Below are positions 35,864-48,700 of a stretch of 64,000 nt of DNA, piece after piece. The stretch's first letter is position 1. Each line of letters starts with the position of its first letter. A model generated the notes under the pieces. That model was not told the origin of the DNA. It searched no databases and saw only the letters and a program-made list of their open reading frames with translations. Both the position numbers and the translations under genes were made by a program. Origin of the DNA: Stomorhina lunata (lineage: Eukaryota > Arthropoda > Insecta > Diptera > Rhiniidae); contig OW121744.1 of assembly GCA_933228675.1 (NCBI GenBank), positions 16,733,894-16,797,893 of the forward strand. The letters are read 5' to 3'.

Positions 35864-36802
35864 TATATATATATAAATACATTTTGGCACATGCTCAAAC
35901 ATGCGTTACATTAAAAAAAAATAAATTTAAATCTTAACTAATTTTTACATACACGATCATTATAATAATTTATCACGAAAAAGGCTTCAATTTTCAATTT
36001 TCTTTAACAACTTTCTAAAGTATAATGAACTTTTAAAAATTTTGAATTATGACAAATGCTTCAGCTGACCAACCAGAGTTTTATGATATCTTTCTGATAC
36101 GGAAGTAAATAATTATAATTATCTCAAGATTTAATAACTTTTTTTTATAAACAAAAGATAAACTCAAAAAAAAAAAAGAATGGATTAGTTTTTGTTCTTT
36201 GTTTCGAAGCTAAAAATAGATCTATATCTACTACTCGTATATGGGTGTTTTCAGTCGAATTCAAATTGTTCAAATCTTTTAGAATTCCAAAACAATTAAA
36301 CAAAAAATTAACGGGAGTGTTTAAAAATTATTTTAACTAGATTTTTAGTTCTATTAAGGAAATCATTGCTTTCAATTAAAACATTTTCAATTTTTTTTTA
36401 AGATTTATTGGCTAAAGCGTTATTTTTTTCGCTATTAATAATTATAGATCAATTGATTAATTGGTTTATTGCCATATAATGACTGACACCCACCTTTAGA
36501 TAATTAATTTTAAATATTTAAAAATTATTTTGAATGGAATCTGAACAAGAACTTCAGACTACCACATACTGACAATATATTCAAAAATTTTTAAAGATTT
36601 TTTAAAATTATGAATGAATAATTAAATTTTTAATTAAATTGTAATATGATACACAAAATGTCTTAAGTCTTAGAAGACCATTGTATGTTAATTTCTAGAA
36701 AAACTAGAAGAAGTTGATACCCAATATTGCTTATCTAAAATTTTTAAAAAGAAATATTACAGAAATACATACTAAAAATATCTTTTTTTAATTGTAAAAT
36801 TA
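35606..36802. other. AT-rich unique DNA with a second (TA)n tract
   Basis: Non-coding AT-rich sequence. A long (TA)n tract occupies about 35793-35875, interrupted once by AAAA. No gene is recognised. Confidence 0.6.
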
Positions 36803-38178
36803 TTTTTTTTTTCTATAGAAAAATTTATGTTAAACAAAAATTTTTTTTCTGAAGAAAATTTTTGGTTTAATAAAAATTTTTTTTCTGAAGAAAATTTTTC
36901 GTTAAACAAAAATTTTTCTATAGAAAATTTTTCGTTAAACAAAAATTTTTCTATAGAAAATTTTTCGTTAAGCAAAAATTTTTCTATAGAAAATTTTTCG
37001 TTAAACAAAAATTTTTCTACAGAAAATTCTTAATTAAACAAAAATTTTTCTATAGAAAATTTTTGGTTAAACAAAAATTCTTCTATAGAAAATTTTTCGT
37101 TAAACAAAAATTTTTCTATAGAAAATTTTTCGTTAAACAAAAATTATTCTATAGAAAATTTTTCGTTAAACAAAAATTTTTCTATAAAAAATTTTTCGTT
37201 AAACAAAAATTTTTCTATAGAAAATTTTTCGTTAAACAAAAATTTTTCTATAGAAAATTTTTCGTTAAACAAAAATTTTTCTATAGAAAATTTTTCGTTA
37301 AACAAAAATTTTTCTATAGAAAATTTTTCGTTAAACAAAAATTTTTCTATAGAAAATTTTTCGTTAAACAAAAATTTTTCTATAGAAAATTTTTCGTTAA
37401 ACAAAAATTTTTCTATAGAAAATTTTTCGTTAAACAAAAATTCTTCTATAGAAAATTTTTCGTTAAACAAAAATTTTTCTATAGAAAATTTTTCCTTAAA
37501 CAAAAATTTTTCTATAGAAAATTTTTTGTTAAACAAAAGTTTTTCTATAGAAAATTTTTCGTTAAACAAAAATTTTTCTATTGAAAATTTTTCGTTAAAC
37601 AAAAATTTTTCTATAGAAAATTTTTCGTTAAACAAAATTTTTTTTATAGAAAATTTTTCGTTAAACAACAATTTTTCTATAGAAAATTTTTCGTTAAATA
37701 AAAATTTTTCTATAGAAAATTTTTCGTTAAACAAAAATTTTTCTATAGAAAATTTTTCGTTAAACAAAAATTTTTCTATAGAAAATTTTTCCTTAAACAA
37801 TAATTTTTCTGTAGAATTTTTTTTACAGAAAGTTTTTCGTTAAACAAAAATTTTTCTATAGAAAATTTTTCATTAAACAAAAATTTTTCGTTAAATAAAA
37901 ATTTTTCTATAGAAAATTTTTCGTTAAATAAAAATTTTTCTATAGAAAATTTTTCGTTAAATAAAAATTTTTATATAGAAAATTTTTCGTTAAATAAAAA
38001 TTTTTCTATAGAAAATTTTTCGTTAAATAAAAATTTTTCTATAGAAAATTTTTCGTTAAATAAAAATTTTTCTATAGAAAATTTTTCGTTGAACAAGAAA
38101 TATTCTTTAGAAAAGTTTTCGTTAAACAAAAAAAAAAAAATCTTTAGAAAAATTTTATAGTAAAAAAATTTTTTGTTA
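36803..38178 (+). repeat. 33-bp satellite, TTTTCTATAGAAAA core, CGTTAAAC linker
   Basis: About 40 units of 33 bp, each with the 14-bp palindrome and a linker CGTTAAACAAAA. Because 33 is divisible by three and neither strand of the unit has an in-frame stop, long frames exist on both strands at once (plus 37063-37584 with KQKFFYRKFFV; minus 37144-37800 with NEKFSIEKFLF). These are artefacts of period. The same unit reappears inverted at 42.06-42.89 kb. Confidence 0.95.
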
Positions 38179-38894
38179 AATAATTTCCCAAAATCAGTTT
38201 TTTTATGATTAAGTTTTCTTTATTTACACCTTAAATATCTAACAAATGGCAGATAAAATATATGTTAATGATTTTAACCTCTGATTTCTGTCGATGTCTT
38301 ACAATGTTGGTGTCATAAATAATGCCATGCTAAGCCTCTTCCTGGGCTTCTTCCATTATGCTTAAGCATTTTAAATTTATGCCATTGGATTTGGCATCTT
38401 AATCAGCCACAGAAAGAATCACTAGAAACAAATAACAACCTGGTCTATCCCTTATTCCCTATGTCCGTCAGAATAATAAATAATTGTTGCTTGAACTACT
38501 ACAATATTGCCACCTTAGCAGAAGCATTTGCCACATTCAAACTCATTATTCATTTTCCAAGCCCTTGCGATCGTAAATATTTTGAGTATATTTTTGGATG
38601 AATTTGCTTCCTTCCTCTATCGTGTTTTATTGTGTTGACAATTTACAACTTCTTGGCCAGCAGTTAACGATATTATTTGTGTTGTTGTGATTTAACAGCA
38701 ACATGTTGTTGCAAGTACATAAGAACATAATCTTGCAACAATATTTACATGCGTGGATATCAATTTTACTTGGCTGTTCGCAAAAAGGGACTTCCACTAT
38801 TGTCTACATTGTGTAAAAATGTTGTAAAGTATGAAGACAAAGAAAATTTTATTATACATTTGTAAGATGATTAACAACAACTTATGAATAACTA
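38179..38894. other. Unique DNA between two satellites
   Basis: Mixed-composition sequence of about 700 bp, less AT-rich than the satellites, with no long frame and no recognised element. Confidence 0.5.
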
Positions 38895-40394
38895 AAAAAA
38901 ATTTTTTGTCATAAAAATGTTTGTCTAGAAAATTTTTATGTCATAAAATTTTTCTATAGATCAATAAAATTTTTCTATAAAAAAATAAAATTTTTCTATA
39001 TACAATTTTTTCTCATAAACATTTTTCTAAAGAAAATTTTTTGTCATAGAAATTTTTCTATAAAAAAATTTTTTGTCTTAAAAATTTTTCTTGAGAAAAT
39101 TTTTTGTCATAAAAATTTTTCTATATGAAATTTTTTGTCATAAAAATTTTTTTGTTGAAAACTTTTTTTATTACAAATTTTTCCATAGAAAATTTTTTGT
39201 CATAAAAATTTTTCTATAGAAAATTTTTGTCATAAAAATTTTTCTATAGAAAATTTTTTGTCATAAAAATTTTTCTATAGAAAATCTTTTGTCATAAAAA
39301 TTTTTCTATAGAAAATTTTTTGTCATAAAAATTTTTCTATAGAAAATTTTTTGTCATGAAAATTTTTCTATAGAAAATTTTTTGTCATGAAAATTTTTCT
39401 ATAGAAAATTTTTTGTCATGAAAGTTTTTCTATAGAAAATTTTTTGTCATGAAAATTTTTCTATAGAAAATTTTTTGTCATAAAAATTTTTCTATAGAAA
39501 ATTTTTCGTCATAAAAATTTTTCTATAGAAAATTTTTTGTCATAAAAATTTTTCTATGGAAAATTTTTTGTCATCAAAATTTTTCTATGGAAAATTTTTT
39601 GTCATAAAAATTTTTCTATGGAAAATTTTTTGTCATAAAAATTTTTCTATGGAAAATTTTTTGTCATAAAAATTTTTCTATGGAAAATTTTTTGTCGTAA
39701 AAACTTTGCTATGGAAAATTTTTTGTCATAAAAAATTTTCTATTAGAAAAATTTTTGTCATAAAAATTTTTCTATAGAAAATTTTTTGTCATAAAAATTT
39801 TTCTATAGAAAATTTTTTGTCATAAAAATTTTTCTATAGAAAATTTTTTGTCATAAAAATTTTTCTATAGAAAATTTTTTGTCGTAAAAATTTTTCTATA
39901 GAAAATTTTTTGTCATAAAAATTTTTCTATAGAAAATTTTTTGTCATAAAAATTTTTCTATAGAAAATTTTTTGTCATAAAAATTTTTCTATAGAAAATT
40001 TTTTGTCATAAAAATTTTTCTATAGAAAATTTTTTGTCATAAAAATTTTTCTATAGAAAATTTTTTTTTGTCATAAAAATTTTTCTATAGAAAATTTTTC
40101 GTCATAAAAATTTTTCTATAGAAAATTTTTCGTCATAAAAATTATTCTATAGAAAATTTTTCGTCATAAAAATTTTTCTATAGAAAATTTTTCGTCATAA
40201 AAATTTTTCTATAGAAAATTTTTCGTCAGAAAAATTTTTCTATAGAAAATTTTTCGTTAGAAAAATTTTTCTATAGAAAATTTTTCGTCATAAAAATTTT
40301 TCTATAAAAAATTTTTCGTCATACAATTTTTTTGATTTTTTGTCATAAAAATTTTTCTATAGAAAATATTTTGTCATAAAAATGTTTCTCTATT
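38895..40394 (+). repeat. 31-bp satellite, TTTTCTATAGAAAA core, GTCATAAAA linker
   Basis: About 45 units of 31 bp with the palindrome core and linker TTGTCATAAAA. Variant runs are clustered: GTCATGAAA (39353-39450), a G change in the core giving CTATGG (39553-39720), and TCGTCA (40090-40310). The array runs directly into the 22-bp array on its right. Confidence 0.95.
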
Positions 40395-40395
40395 C

Positions 40396-41020
40396 TATTC
40401 TATAGCTGATCATCAGCTATTGAACAGCTGATCATCAGCTGTTCTACAGCTGATCATCAGCTGTTCAATAGCTGATCGTCAGCTGTTCTATAGCTGATCA
40501 TCAGCTGTTCCATAGTTGATCATCAGCTGTTCTATAGCTGATCATCAGCTGTTCTATAGCTGATCATCAGCCATTCCATAGGTGATCATCAGCTATTCAA
40601 TAGGTGATCGTCAGCTGTTTTATACCTGATCATCAGCTGTACTATAGCTGTTCCATAGCTGATCATCAGCTGTTCATCAGCTGTTCGATAGCTGATCATC
40701 AGCTGTTCAATAGCTGATCATCAGCTGTTTTATAGCTGATCAGCAGCTGTTTTGTAGGTGATCATCATCCTTACTAAAGCCGATCATCAGCTTTTCTATA
40801 GCTGATCATTACTTATTTTATATCTGATCATCAGTTGTTCTATAGCTGATCATCAGCCATTCCATAGCTGATCATCAGCTATTCAATAGGTGATCGTCAG
40901 CTGTTCTATACCTGATCATCAGCTGTACTATAGCTGTTCCATAGCTGATCGTCAGCTGTTCTGTAGCTGATCATCAGCTATTCTAAAGTTGATCATCAGC
41001 TGTTTTATAGCTGATTATCA
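40396..41020. repeat. 22-bp GC-richer palindromic satellite (CTGATCATCAG CTGTTCTATAG)
   Basis: About 28 units average 22 bp and are built of CTGATCATCAG and CTGTTCTATAG. They contain overlapping palindromes (TGATCA, CAGCTG, CTATAG). Base composition is clearly richer in G+C than anything nearby. The units are moderately diverged. It shares only TTCTATAG with the adjacent 31-bp family. Confidence 0.95.
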
Positions 41021-42058
41021 ATATAATATATTTTTTCCGTTAACAATCTTTAAAATAGACTTATGACAGTTATTGTTAACAACTAAATAAATATGTTTTT
41101 GCTGTTGGTCGGACAGACACCAAAAAACATTATGATTTTGTCCTTGAACATGAATTATTTGTACAATTAATATATTTTATGCTCCAACGACAAGAGTACC
41201 AGCATCTTCGAAATAAATAAATCCCAACATCTTTGGCAAAAAAACTTAAAGAAGTTTAAGTTTAAAAGAAAAGAAGGGAAAATCTAAGAGATGCCTAGAA
41301 CAAGTGATTTATGTTTATAAACATATTGGATGTTGCAAAACAAAAAAACTATATTTTTCAATTTTTAATGAAATTTATCGTGAACATATCGTCTAAATGT
41401 TTTTCAAATCAAATAAATATTTTGGCATTAACATTGTAATGAAATATAAAACCTTTTATTATTTGAAATTTTATATTTCTTGTGAGAAGACTTGAAAATA
41501 TTTACAAGGGATTATTTATTGCAGTTTGAAGATTCATTAATTCTGCGTTACTGATTTTACTAAACCCAAAGTGTGAGCAACAAGATCCAGTAATTATGAT
41601 AATGATCGTCAACGATATGGGAAAAATAATCAATTAAAATATGAGAAAAATGTTTTACTTAAAGTGAAGAATTTTTCATAAAGTCATTAAAAATTCAATA
41701 ACATTATAAGAACTTTATCTAGTTTATATAAATAATTATGATAGTAATTATAAATATTCGCCACTTTTATACATATTTTATGCCAGAAATTAACACGCAG
41801 TTTGCGCATGCCTAACACACCAGTTGGACGTATTAATTAATCTGTATTGAACAAAATTTTAATAAAACTGTATTAAATTAAAATAAAAAATAAAGAATAA
41901 GCGATTAACTTTGTTGCTACTTTATGACTATGATCTTAATTTCTATTCTTTTAAAAAAAGAGGAAAAAAACTTGTCTTATAAATTTCTTTAAGTTTCAGT
42001 TTGAAATATTTTAGAACAATGCACTAATGATTCTAATACTGCAAAAGGTTAGAGTATG
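41021..42058. other. AT-rich unique DNA, no gene seen
   Basis: Non-repetitive spacer between the 22-bp array and the inverted 33-bp array. No coding or RNA feature is recognised. Confidence 0.5.
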
Positions 42059-42890
42059 TTAACGAAAGTTTTATATAAATTAAATTCTATAGAAAAATTT
42101 TTGTTTAACGAAAAATTTTCTATAGAAAAATTTTCTATAGAAAAATTTTTGTTTAACGAAAAATTTTCTATAGAAAAATTTTTGTTTAACAAAAATTTTC
42201 TATAGAAAAATTTTTGTTTAACGAAAAATTTTCTATAGAAAAATTTTTGTTTAACGAAAAATTTTCTATAGAAAAATTTTTGTTTAACGAAAAATTTTCT
42301 ATAGAAAAATTTTTGTTTAATGAAAAATTTTCTATAGAAAAATTTTTGTTTCACGAAAAATTTTCTATAGAAAAATTTTTGTTTCACGAAAAATTTTCTA
42401 TAGAAAAATTTTTGTTTAACGAAAAATTTTCTATAGAAAAATTTTTGTTTAACGAAAAATTTTCTATAGAAAAATTTTTGTTTCACGAAAAATTTTCTAT
42501 AGAAAAATTTTTGTTTAACGAAAAATTTTCTATAGAAAAATTTTTGTTTCACGAAAAATTTTCTATAGAAAAATTTTTGTTAAACAAAAATTTTTCTATA
42601 GAAAAATTTTCGCTTAACAAAAAATTTACTATAGAAAAATTTTTGTTTAACGAAAAATTTTCTATAGAAAAATTTTTGTTTCACGAAAAATTTTCTATAG
42701 AAAAATATTTGTTTCACGAAAAATTTTCTATAGAAAAATATTTGTTTCACGAAAAATTTTATATAAAAAAATTTTTGTTTCACTAAAAATTTTTTATAGA
42801 AAAATTTTTGTTTCACGAAAAATTTTCTATAGAAAAATTTTTCTTTAACGAAAAATTTTCTATAGAAAAATTTTTGTTTAATGAAAATTT
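42059..42890 (-). repeat. 33-bp satellite in reverse orientation (GTTTAACG/GTTTCACG linker)
   Basis: About 24 units are the reverse complement of the 36.8-38.18 kb unit. Two linker forms, GTTTAACG and GTTTCACG, are interspersed, and GTTTCACG is absent from the other array. Open frames on both strands are repeat translations. Confidence 0.95.
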
Positions 42891-43615
42891 TTTATGACAA
42901 AAAATTTTCTATAGAAAAATTTGTACGACAAAAAATTTTATATAAAAAATTCTCTGTAGAAAAATTTTTATGACAACAAATTTTTTATAGAAAAATTTTT
43001 ATGAAAGAAATTTTTCTATAAAAAAAGGTTTATGACAAAAACTTTTCTATAAAAAAGTGTTTATGGGAAAAAATTTTCTAGAAAAAAATGTTTATGAGAA
43101 GAAATTTTCAATATGAGAAAAAATTTTATGTAGAAAAATGTTTTTGACAATAAATTTTTTTTATGAAAATAAATTTTCTATAGAAAAATTTTTATGACAA
43201 AAAATTTTCTATAGAAAAATTTTCTATAGAAGAATTTTTATGACAACAAATTTTCTATAGAAAAATTTTTATAACAAAAAATTTTCATAGAAAAAATTAT
43301 TATGACAGAAAATTTTTAATAGAAAAATTTTTATGATAAATAATTTTCTATAGAAGAATTTTTATGACAACAAATTTTCTATAGAAAAATTTGTATAACA
43401 AACAATTTTCAATAGAAAAAATTATTATGAGAGAAAACTTTTAATAGACAAATTTTTTTGACAAAAGATTTTTTATAGAAAAATTTTTATGACAAAAAAT
43501 TTTCTATAGAAAAATTTTTATGACAAAAAATTTTCTATAGAAAATTTTTATGACTAAAAATGTTATATAGAAACATTTTTATAGAAAATGTTTATGACAA
43601 AAAATTAAAATTTTT
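42891..43615 (-). repeat. 31-bp satellite in reverse orientation (ATGACAAAA linker), decayed
   Basis: Units are the reverse complement of the 38.9-40.4 kb family (TTTATGACAAAA linker), with many changes and small indels. It follows directly on the inverted 33-bp array. Confidence 0.85.
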
Positions 43616-43895
43616 CCTATAGAAAAAACTTTGTCCCTAGAAAATTTTTTGTTAAAAAAATGTTTTATTTTAACGAAAAATTAAAAGAAAAAAAAAATTC
43701 TATAGACAATTCTTCCTTAACAAAATTTTTCAATAGGAAATTTTTTTATTAAAAAAAAGTTTCTTCACAAAATTTTTCGTCAAAAAAATGTTTCTACAGA
43801 AAAATTTTCGTTAATCAAAAATTTCTCTATAGAAAATTTTTATTTAAACAAAAATCTGTGCTATAGAAAATTTTTCGTTACACAAAAATTTGTGA
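43616..43895 (+). repeat. Decayed 33-bp family remnant, forward orientation
   Basis: Degenerate units with CGTTAA linkers and CTATAGAAAA cores oriented as at 36.8 kb. They mark another orientation switch at the edge of the cluster. Confidence 0.7.
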
Positions 43896-44856
43896 ATAAG
43901 CCACAAATTTTACTCTAGATCTGACTATCTCCGTCCAATAAAATTTTTTTTCGAGTGCAATCTTTACTTTTCATTAACATTACACCAGTTAAATCCTAAT
44001 AGATATTCGTATCTCTAGTTATTCAGAACATAATATTTTATTTTTTCTAAAAAAGAATCTAACGATCGGGTTGATATATAAAATTCTAATCAAATTCTTT
44101 ATAAATCAAAGAATTCTAAATCGAATAAAAAAACGCTAATTTGAATTTCTAACCCAACATCAGCCGGTATGCAAATTAAGGCCATAAGAATCGGAATAAA
44201 AATAAAAATAATGTATTTTTAATATAATTCTAAAATATTTATTATATTTAGCAAAACTTGAACAAAATGTGGAGAAGTAGGAATGACTGACGGACCCGTG
44301 AATGACCTTGACTGATTCTTAATTATTTTTATTTCATTTTTTTTTAATAACTGAAATACAAAGTAATTTTTTACTAAACCATAACAAAAGTTTAACGCTT
44401 TTTTTCTTTCATGCAAAAAATTAACATTTTTATAGGCTTTTGGCTTTTTTCTACAGATTTTTTAAGTGTTCTTCTCTTTTGTTCTTTTTACTCTAAATCA
44501 GATTAAATCTTTAGATTTTTATATTTAAAACATTTAGTTTTGAGTCAAAAGCAAAACAAAGAACCTTAAAAAAGCCATCAGTTATCTGGAATCTTGATAA
44601 AATCTGAAGACGGACCCATTTTATAGAGTCCATCTATCGCGTTAGAATATTTTAAAAGTTCAATGATTTTAATTTTTAATTAAATTAAAACAGAAAATTT
44701 GTTAGGATGTTCAATTATTTACTTTGTTTTTATTACATTGAAATTGGCTTTATAATGAAATTTTCATTAATGAAATTAAACCATGTCAAATTGATTAAAC
44801 AAAGTTTACATGATTATTATTTTCATGTTGATTCGCAATTATCAATTTCTGATATA
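43896..44856. other. AT-rich unique DNA, no gene seen
   Basis: Non-repetitive sequence. A 65-residue minus-strand frame at 44219-44416 shows no recognisable features. Confidence 0.5.
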
Positions 44857-45718
44857 AAATTTTTATTTTTATAGGAAATTTTCTAAAAATTTCTTATTTT
44901 TATAGGAAGTTTTTAAAAAATTTCTCATTTTTATAGGAAATTTTAAAAATTTTTTTATTTTTATAGGAGGTTTTTCAAAAATTTCTCATTTTTATAAAAA
45001 ATTTTTCAAAAATTTCTTATTTTTATAGGAAATTTTTCAAAAATTTCCTTTTTTTATAGGAAATTTTTAAAATAATTTACTATTTTTATAGCAAATTTTT
45101 CAAAAATTTCCTATTTTTATAGGAAATTTTTCAAAAATTTCCTATTTTTATAGGAAATTTTTCAAAAATTTCCTATTTTTATAGGAAATTTTTCAAAAAT
45201 TTCCTATTTTTATAGGAAATTTTTCAAAAATTTCCTATTTTTATAGGAAATTTTTCAAAAATTTCCTATTTTTATAGGAAATTTTTCAAAAATTTCCTAT
45301 TTTTATAGGAAATTTTTCAAAAATTTCCTATTTTTATAGGAAATTTTTCAAAAATTTCCTATTTTTATATGAAATTTTTCAAAAATTTCCTATTTTTATA
45401 TGAAATTTTTCAAAAATTTCCTATTTTTATATGAAATTTTTCAAAAATTTCCTATTTTTATAGGAAATTTTTCAAAAATTTCCTATTTTTATAGGAAATT
45501 TTTCAAAAATTTCCTATTTTTATAGGAAATTTTTCAAAAATTTCCTATTTTTAAAGGAAATTTTTCAAAAATTTCCTATTTTTATAGGAAATTTTTCAAA
45601 AATTTCTTATTTTTATAGGAAATTTAAAAAAAATTTCCTGTTTTTATAGGAAATTTAAAAAAATTTCCTGTTTTTATAGGAAATTTAAAAAAATTTTCTG
45701 TTTTTATAGGAAATTAAA
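44857..45718 (+). repeat. 31-bp satellite with TTTCCTAT...ATAGGAAA stem
   Basis: About 28 units of 31 bp contain TTTCCTATTTTTATAGGAAA (8-bp arms around a 4-bp loop) and a TTTTTCAAAAA linker. Edge units are decayed on both sides. It is the same family and orientation as 57.53-62.17 kb and abuts the 12-bp satellite. Confidence 0.95.
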
Positions 45719-45730
45719 AAAAAAAAACTT

Positions 45731-48700
45731 AAACATAGACTAAGACATAGACTAAGACATAGACTAAGACATAGACTAAGACATAGACTAAGACATAGAC
45801 TAAGACATAGACTAAGACATAGACTAAGACATAGACTAAGAGATAGACTAAGATATAGACTAAGACATAGACTAAGACATAGACTAAGACATAGACTAAG
45901 ACATAGACTAAGACATAGACTAAGACATAGACTAAGACATAGACTAAGACATAGACTAAGACATAGACTAAGACATAGACTAAGACATAGACTAAGACAT
46001 ACACTAAGACATAGACTAAGACATAGACTAAGACATAGACTAAGACATAGACTAAGACATAGACTAAGACATAGACTAAGACATAGACTAAGACATAGAC
46101 TAAGACATAGACTAAGACATAGACTAAGACATAGACTAAGACATAGACTAAGACATAGACTAAGACATAGACTAAGACATAGACTAAGACATAGACTAAG
46201 ACATAGACTAAGACATAGACTAAGACATAGACTAAGACATAGACTAAGACATAGACTAAGACATAGACTAAGACATAGACTAAGACATAGACTAAGACAT
46301 AGACTAAGACATAGACTAAGACATAGACTAAGACATAGACTAAGACATAGACTAAGACATAGACTAAGACATAGACTAAGACATAGACTAAGACATAGAC
46401 TAAGACATAGACTAAGACATAGACTAAGACATAGACTAAGACATAGACTAAGACATAGACTAAGACATAGACTAAGACATAGACTAAGACATAGACTAAG
46501 ACATAGACTAAGACATAGACTAAGACATAGACTAAGACATAGACTAAGACTAAAACATAGACTAAGACATAGACTAAGACATAGACTAAGACATAGACTA
46601 AGACATAGACTAAGACATAGACTAAGACATAGACTAAGACATAGACTAAGACATAGACTAAGACATAGACTAAGACATAGACTAAGACATAGACTAAGAC
46701 ATAGACTAAGACATAGACTAAGACATAGACTAAGACATAGACTAAGACATAGACTAAGACATAGACTAAGACATAGACTAAGACATAGACTAAGACATAG
46801 ACTAAGACATAGACTAAGACATAGACTAAGACATAGACTAAGACATAGACTAAGACATAGACTAAGACATAGACTAAGACATAGACTAAGACATAGACTA
46901 AGACATAGACTAAGATATAGACTAAGACATAGACTAAGACATAGACTAAGACATAGACTAAGACATAGACTAAGACATAGACTAAGACATAGACTAAGAC
47001 ATAGACTAAGACATAGACTAAGACATAGACTAAGACATAGACTAAGACATAGACTAAGACATAGACTAAGACATAGACTAAGACATAGACTAAGACATAG
47101 ACTAAGACATAGACTAAGACATAGACTAAGACATAGACTAAGACATAGACTAAGACATAGACTAAGACATAGACTAAGACATTGACTAAGATATAGACTA
47201 AGACATAGACTAAGACATAGACTAAGACATAGACTAAGACATAGACTAAGACATAGACTAAGACATAGACTAAGACATAGACTAAGACATAGACTAAGAC
47301 ATAGACTAAGACATAGACTAAGACATAGACTAAGACATAGACTAAGACATAGACTAAGACATAGACTAAGACATAGACTAAGACATAGACTAAGACATAG
47401 ACTAAGACATAGACTAAGACATAGACTAAGACATAGACTAAGACATAGACTAAGACATAGACTAAGACATAGACTAAGACATAGACTAAGACATAGACTA
47501 AGACATAGACTAAGACATAGACTAAGACATAGACTAAGACATAGACTAAGACATAGACTAAGACATAGACTAAGACATAGACTAAGACATAGACTAAGAC
47601 ATAGACTAAGACATAGACTAAGACATAGACTAAGACATAGACTAAGACATAGACTAAGACATAGACTAAGACTAAGACATAGACTAAGACATAGACTAAG
47701 ACATAGACTAAGACATAGACTAAGACATAGACTAAGACATAGACTAAGACATAGACTAAGACATAGACTAAGACATAGACTAAGACTAAGACATAGACTA
47801 AGACATAGACTAAGACATAGACTAAGACATAGACTAAGACATAGACTAAGACATAGACTAAGACATAGACTAAGACATAGACTAAGACATAGACTAAGAC
47901 ATAGACTAAGACATAGACTAAGACATTGACTAAGATATAGACTAAGACATAGACTAAGACATAGACTAAGACATAGACTAAGACATAGACTAAGACATAG
48001 ACTAAGACATAGACTAAGACATAGACTAAGACATAGACTAAGACATAGACTAAGACATAGACTAAGACATAGACTAAGACATAGACTAAGACATAGACTA
48101 AGACATAGACTAAGACATAGACTAAGACATAGACTAAGACATAGACTAAGACATAGACTAAGACATAGACTAAGACATTGACTAAGATATAGACTAAGAC
48201 ATAGACTAAGACATAGACTAAGACATAGACTAAGACATAGACTAAGACATAGACTAAGACATAGACTAAGACATAGACTAAGACATAGACTAAGACATAG
48301 ACTAAGACATAGACTAAGACATAGACTAAGACATAGACTAAGACATAGACTAAGACATAGACTAAGACATAGACTAAGACATAGACTAAGACTAAGACAT
48401 AGACTAAGACATAGACTAAGACATAGACTAAGACATAGACTAAGACATAGACTAAGACATAGACTAAGACATAGACTAAGACATAGACTAAGACATAGAC
48501 TAAGACATAGACTAAGGCATAGACTAAGACATAGACTAAGACTAAGACATAGACTAAGACATAGACTAAGACATAGACTAAGACATAGACTAAGACATAG
48601 ACTAAGACATAGACTAAGACATAGACTAAGACATTGACTAAGATATAGACTAAGACATAGACTAAGACATAGACTAAGACATAGACTAAGACATAGACTA

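Noticed and set aside
37063..37800. Long open frames on both strands in the 33-bp satellite
   Set aside because: They are direct translations of a 33-bp unit that has no stop on either strand. Identical 11-residue repeats and dual-strand openness argue against a gene.
40396..41020. CRISPR-like array of short repeats
   Set aside because: There are no unique spacers. Units are contiguous, the sequence is eukaryotic, and no cas genes are present.
42049..42816. Open frames of 167, 190 and 78 residues in the inverted 33-bp array
   Set aside because: Same cause as above: the period is divisible by three.
45729..46004. 91-residue YVLV-repeat frame that could mimic a membrane protein
   Set aside because: It is the translation of the 12-bp satellite and continues wherever the unit is intact.
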